Positions 5,615 to 6,637 of a DNA stretch of 6,637 nt are shown one piece after another. Position numbers and translations under genes: made by a program. The stretch's first letter is position 1. Each line of letters begins with the position of its first letter. The stretch spans positions 1-6,637 of the forward strand of contig SLKL01000290.1 in the NCBI GenBank assembly GCA_007134625.1, given 5' to 3'. The stretch is from Saprospiraceae bacterium. Lineage in GTDB: Bacteria > Bacteroidota > Bacteroidia > Chitinophagales > Saprospiraceae. The notes beneath the pieces are model-generated. The model ran no database searches. It saw only the letters and a program-made list of their open reading frames with translations, and was not told the DNA's origin.

Positions 5615-5653
5615 AACTTATCCGAATTTTATCTTATACGGTAAGAATAAGTT
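5615..5653 (-). terminator. Imperfect hairpin downstream of pdhB, possible terminator
   Basis: AACTTAT-CCG (5615-5624) can pair with CGG (5639-5641) and ATAAGTT (5647-5653), leaving a five-base bulge and an AT-rich loop. An alternative inner stem is CTTA/TAAG. It begins 13 bases after the pdhB stop on the minus strand. No T-run follows on that strand, so the case for an intrinsic terminator is weak and rests mainly on position between two convergent genes. Confidence 0.3.
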
Positions 5654-5666
5654 TAGTAGTGAATTA

Positions 5667-6637
5667 TCACTTCCTAATATACATCACCTCCTTAACAGCC
5701 TTAATCACTCGCTCCGGATTAGGCAGGTATTCTTCAACTAAGGTAGAAGCATAGGGAAGTGAAGTATCCGCTGCGTTTAATCTGATGATAGGCGCATCAA
5801 GATAATCAAATGCCAGTCTTTGCATAGCGTAGCCTATTTCAGCAGATATACCGGCAAATGGCCAGGATTCATCAATGATGACCATTCTGTTAGTCTTTTT
5901 GATGGATTTGATTAAGGTGTCATAATCCAAAGGTCGGATAGTTCTTAAATCAATCACCTCAGCTGATATGCCTTCTTTTTCCAATTCTTTTGCAGCATCT
6001 TTTGCGACTTCTGTCATTTTGTTAAAAGCAACCAAAGTTACATCTGTTCCGCTTTTTCTGATGGCAGCTTTGCCGATGGGTACGAGATACTCTTGTTCAG
6101 GAACCTCACCTTTCAAACCATATAGCATCTCAGACTCCATTAAGCAGACAGGGTCATTATCTCTGATGGCAGATTTTAGCAGTCCTTTTGCATCAGCAGG
6201 ATCAACGCAACTGATGACCTTTAAGCCGGGAACATTTGCCATCCAGCTTTCGAAAGTCTGACTGTGCTGCTGAGCCAACTGACCTGCCGAACCCGACGGT
6301 CCGCGAAAAACGATAGGACAACCAAATTCACCCGCAGACTGAGAGAGCGTTTTTGCTGCGTTGTTGACGATCTGATCGAAAGCCAAAACCGCAAAATTCC
6401 AGGTCATGAATTCTACAATGGGTCTGAGTCCGTTCATTGCAGCTCCTACTCCGATACCTGCAAAACCCAATTCAGCAATAGGTGTATCAATTACTCTTCT
6501 TGCACCAAATTCTTCAAGCATACCTTTACTTACTTTGTATGCTCCATTATATTCAGCTACTTCTTCACCCATCAAAAAGACGTCCTCGTCTCTTCTCATC
6601 TCCTCAATCATAGCCTCTCTCAACGCGTCGCGTAATG
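5667..6637 (-). CDS. pdhB: Pyruvate dehydrogenase E1 component, beta subunit; start lies beyond right edge
   Basis: With the alpha subunit, this protein forms the thiamine-diphosphate E1 enzyme that decarboxylates pyruvate and passes the acetyl group to the lipoyl arm of E2, giving acetyl-CoA. The frame runs from the right edge to TGA at 5669-5667. A TTG at 6623 (MREAM if used as a start) is internal: the preceding in-frame codons read LRDA, continuing the usual N-terminus, so only a few codons are missing. Landmarks counted from that TTG are VFLMGEEVAEYNGAYKVS (15-32), DTPIAELGFAGIGVGAAM (46-63), FRGPSG (106-111), QHSQTFESW (119-127), CLMESEMLYG near 170, and IDESWPFAGISAEIG (about 250). Glu51 (PIAE) matches the residue that activates the thiamine ring and His120 matches the conserved active-site His of human E1 beta (Glu59, His128, from memory). 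It converges on the CBS gene, so it ends its transcription unit. Related branched-chain E1 beta subunits are the main alternative, but sequence resemblance favours pyruvate. Confidence 0.95.
   Translation of the reverse strand, partial: LRDALREAMIEEMRRDEDVFLMGEEVAEYNGAYKVSKGMLEEFGARRVIDTPIAELGFAGIGVGAAMNGLRPIVEFMTWNFAVLAFDQIVNNAAKTLSQSAGEFGCPIVFRGPSGSAGQLAQQHSQTFESWMANVPGLKVISCVDPADAKGLLKSAIRDNDPVCLMESEMLYGLKGEVPEQEYLVPIGKAAIRKSGTDVTLVAFNKMTEVAKDAAKELEKEGISAEVIDLRTIRPLDYDTLIKSIKKTNRMVIIDESWPFAGISAEIGYAMQRLAFDYLDAPIIRLNAADTSLPYASTLVEEYLPNPERVIKAVKEVMYIRK

Noticed and set aside
6621..6623. TTG at 6623 as the pdhB start codon
   Set aside because: The in-frame codons upstream continue the normal E1 beta N-terminus (LRDA before LREAM), so the true start is outside the window.
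5968..6635. Two plus-strand open frames opposite pdhB, about 97 and 123 codons
   Set aside because: They are antisense to a strongly conserved enzyme gene. Their Ser/Thr- and Cys-rich translations look like shadow frames.
1..6637. A novel defence, mobile or biosynthetic system
   Set aside because: Nearly all coding sequence belongs to known housekeeping families and the remainder is short spacers. There are no transposase, integrase, nuclease, CRISPR-like or long direct-repeat signals.

Overview
The window looks like ordinary chromosomal DNA from a member of the phylum Bacteroidota. Four observations support this. The DNA is AT-rich and most start codons lack a clear Shine-Dalgarno sequence. 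Perfect TAnnTTTG boxes, the Bacteroidota -7 promoter element, sit just upstream of cdsA, the SRP RNA gene and the transaldolase gene. The PdxJ, PdhB, tandem universal-stress and short phosphatidylserine decarboxylase sequences resemble the forms I know from that phylum. I cannot name a genus.

Layout from left to right: (1) the N-terminal 172 codons of pdxJ (vitamin B6 synthesis), minus strand, running off the left edge; (2) a divergent spacer of about 160 bp holding a 19-bp interrupted palindrome; (3) a plus-strand gene for a small secreted, probably outer-membrane beta-barrel protein of unknown role; (4) a two-gene phospholipid operon, cdsA-psd, covering CDP-diacylglycerol formation and the last step of phosphatidylethanolamine synthesis; (5) a 352-bp stretch without a protein gene, which holds the small bacterial signal recognition particle RNA with its own promoter and terminator; (6) a 218-residue small-type transaldolase with tandem promoter boxes; (7) a 224-bp spacer with several short palindromes; (8) a likely two-gene operon of a tandem universal stress protein and a two-CBS-domain protein; (9) a 145-bp convergent spacer with inverted repeats; (10) the beta subunit of pyruvate dehydrogenase E1 on the minus strand, whose true start lies beyond the right edge.

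The genes are mostly housekeeping: cofactor synthesis, membrane lipid synthesis, protein targeting, pentose phosphate metabolism and pyruvate oxidation. One small stress or energy-sensing pair lies among them. PdxJ (1-deoxyxylulose 5-phosphate user), transaldolase and pyruvate dehydrogenase all belong to central carbon metabolism, but they are not in one operon and I infer no shared control.

I found no mobile element, CRISPR array, tRNA, phage gene, toxin-antitoxin pair or defence system, and no convincing sign of an undescribed system. The items most worth a second look are the SRP RNA, which has no open reading frame and is easily missed, the active-site residues that assign the transaldolase its reaction, the degenerate second domain of the stress protein beside a CBS protein, and the short palindromes in the spacers.
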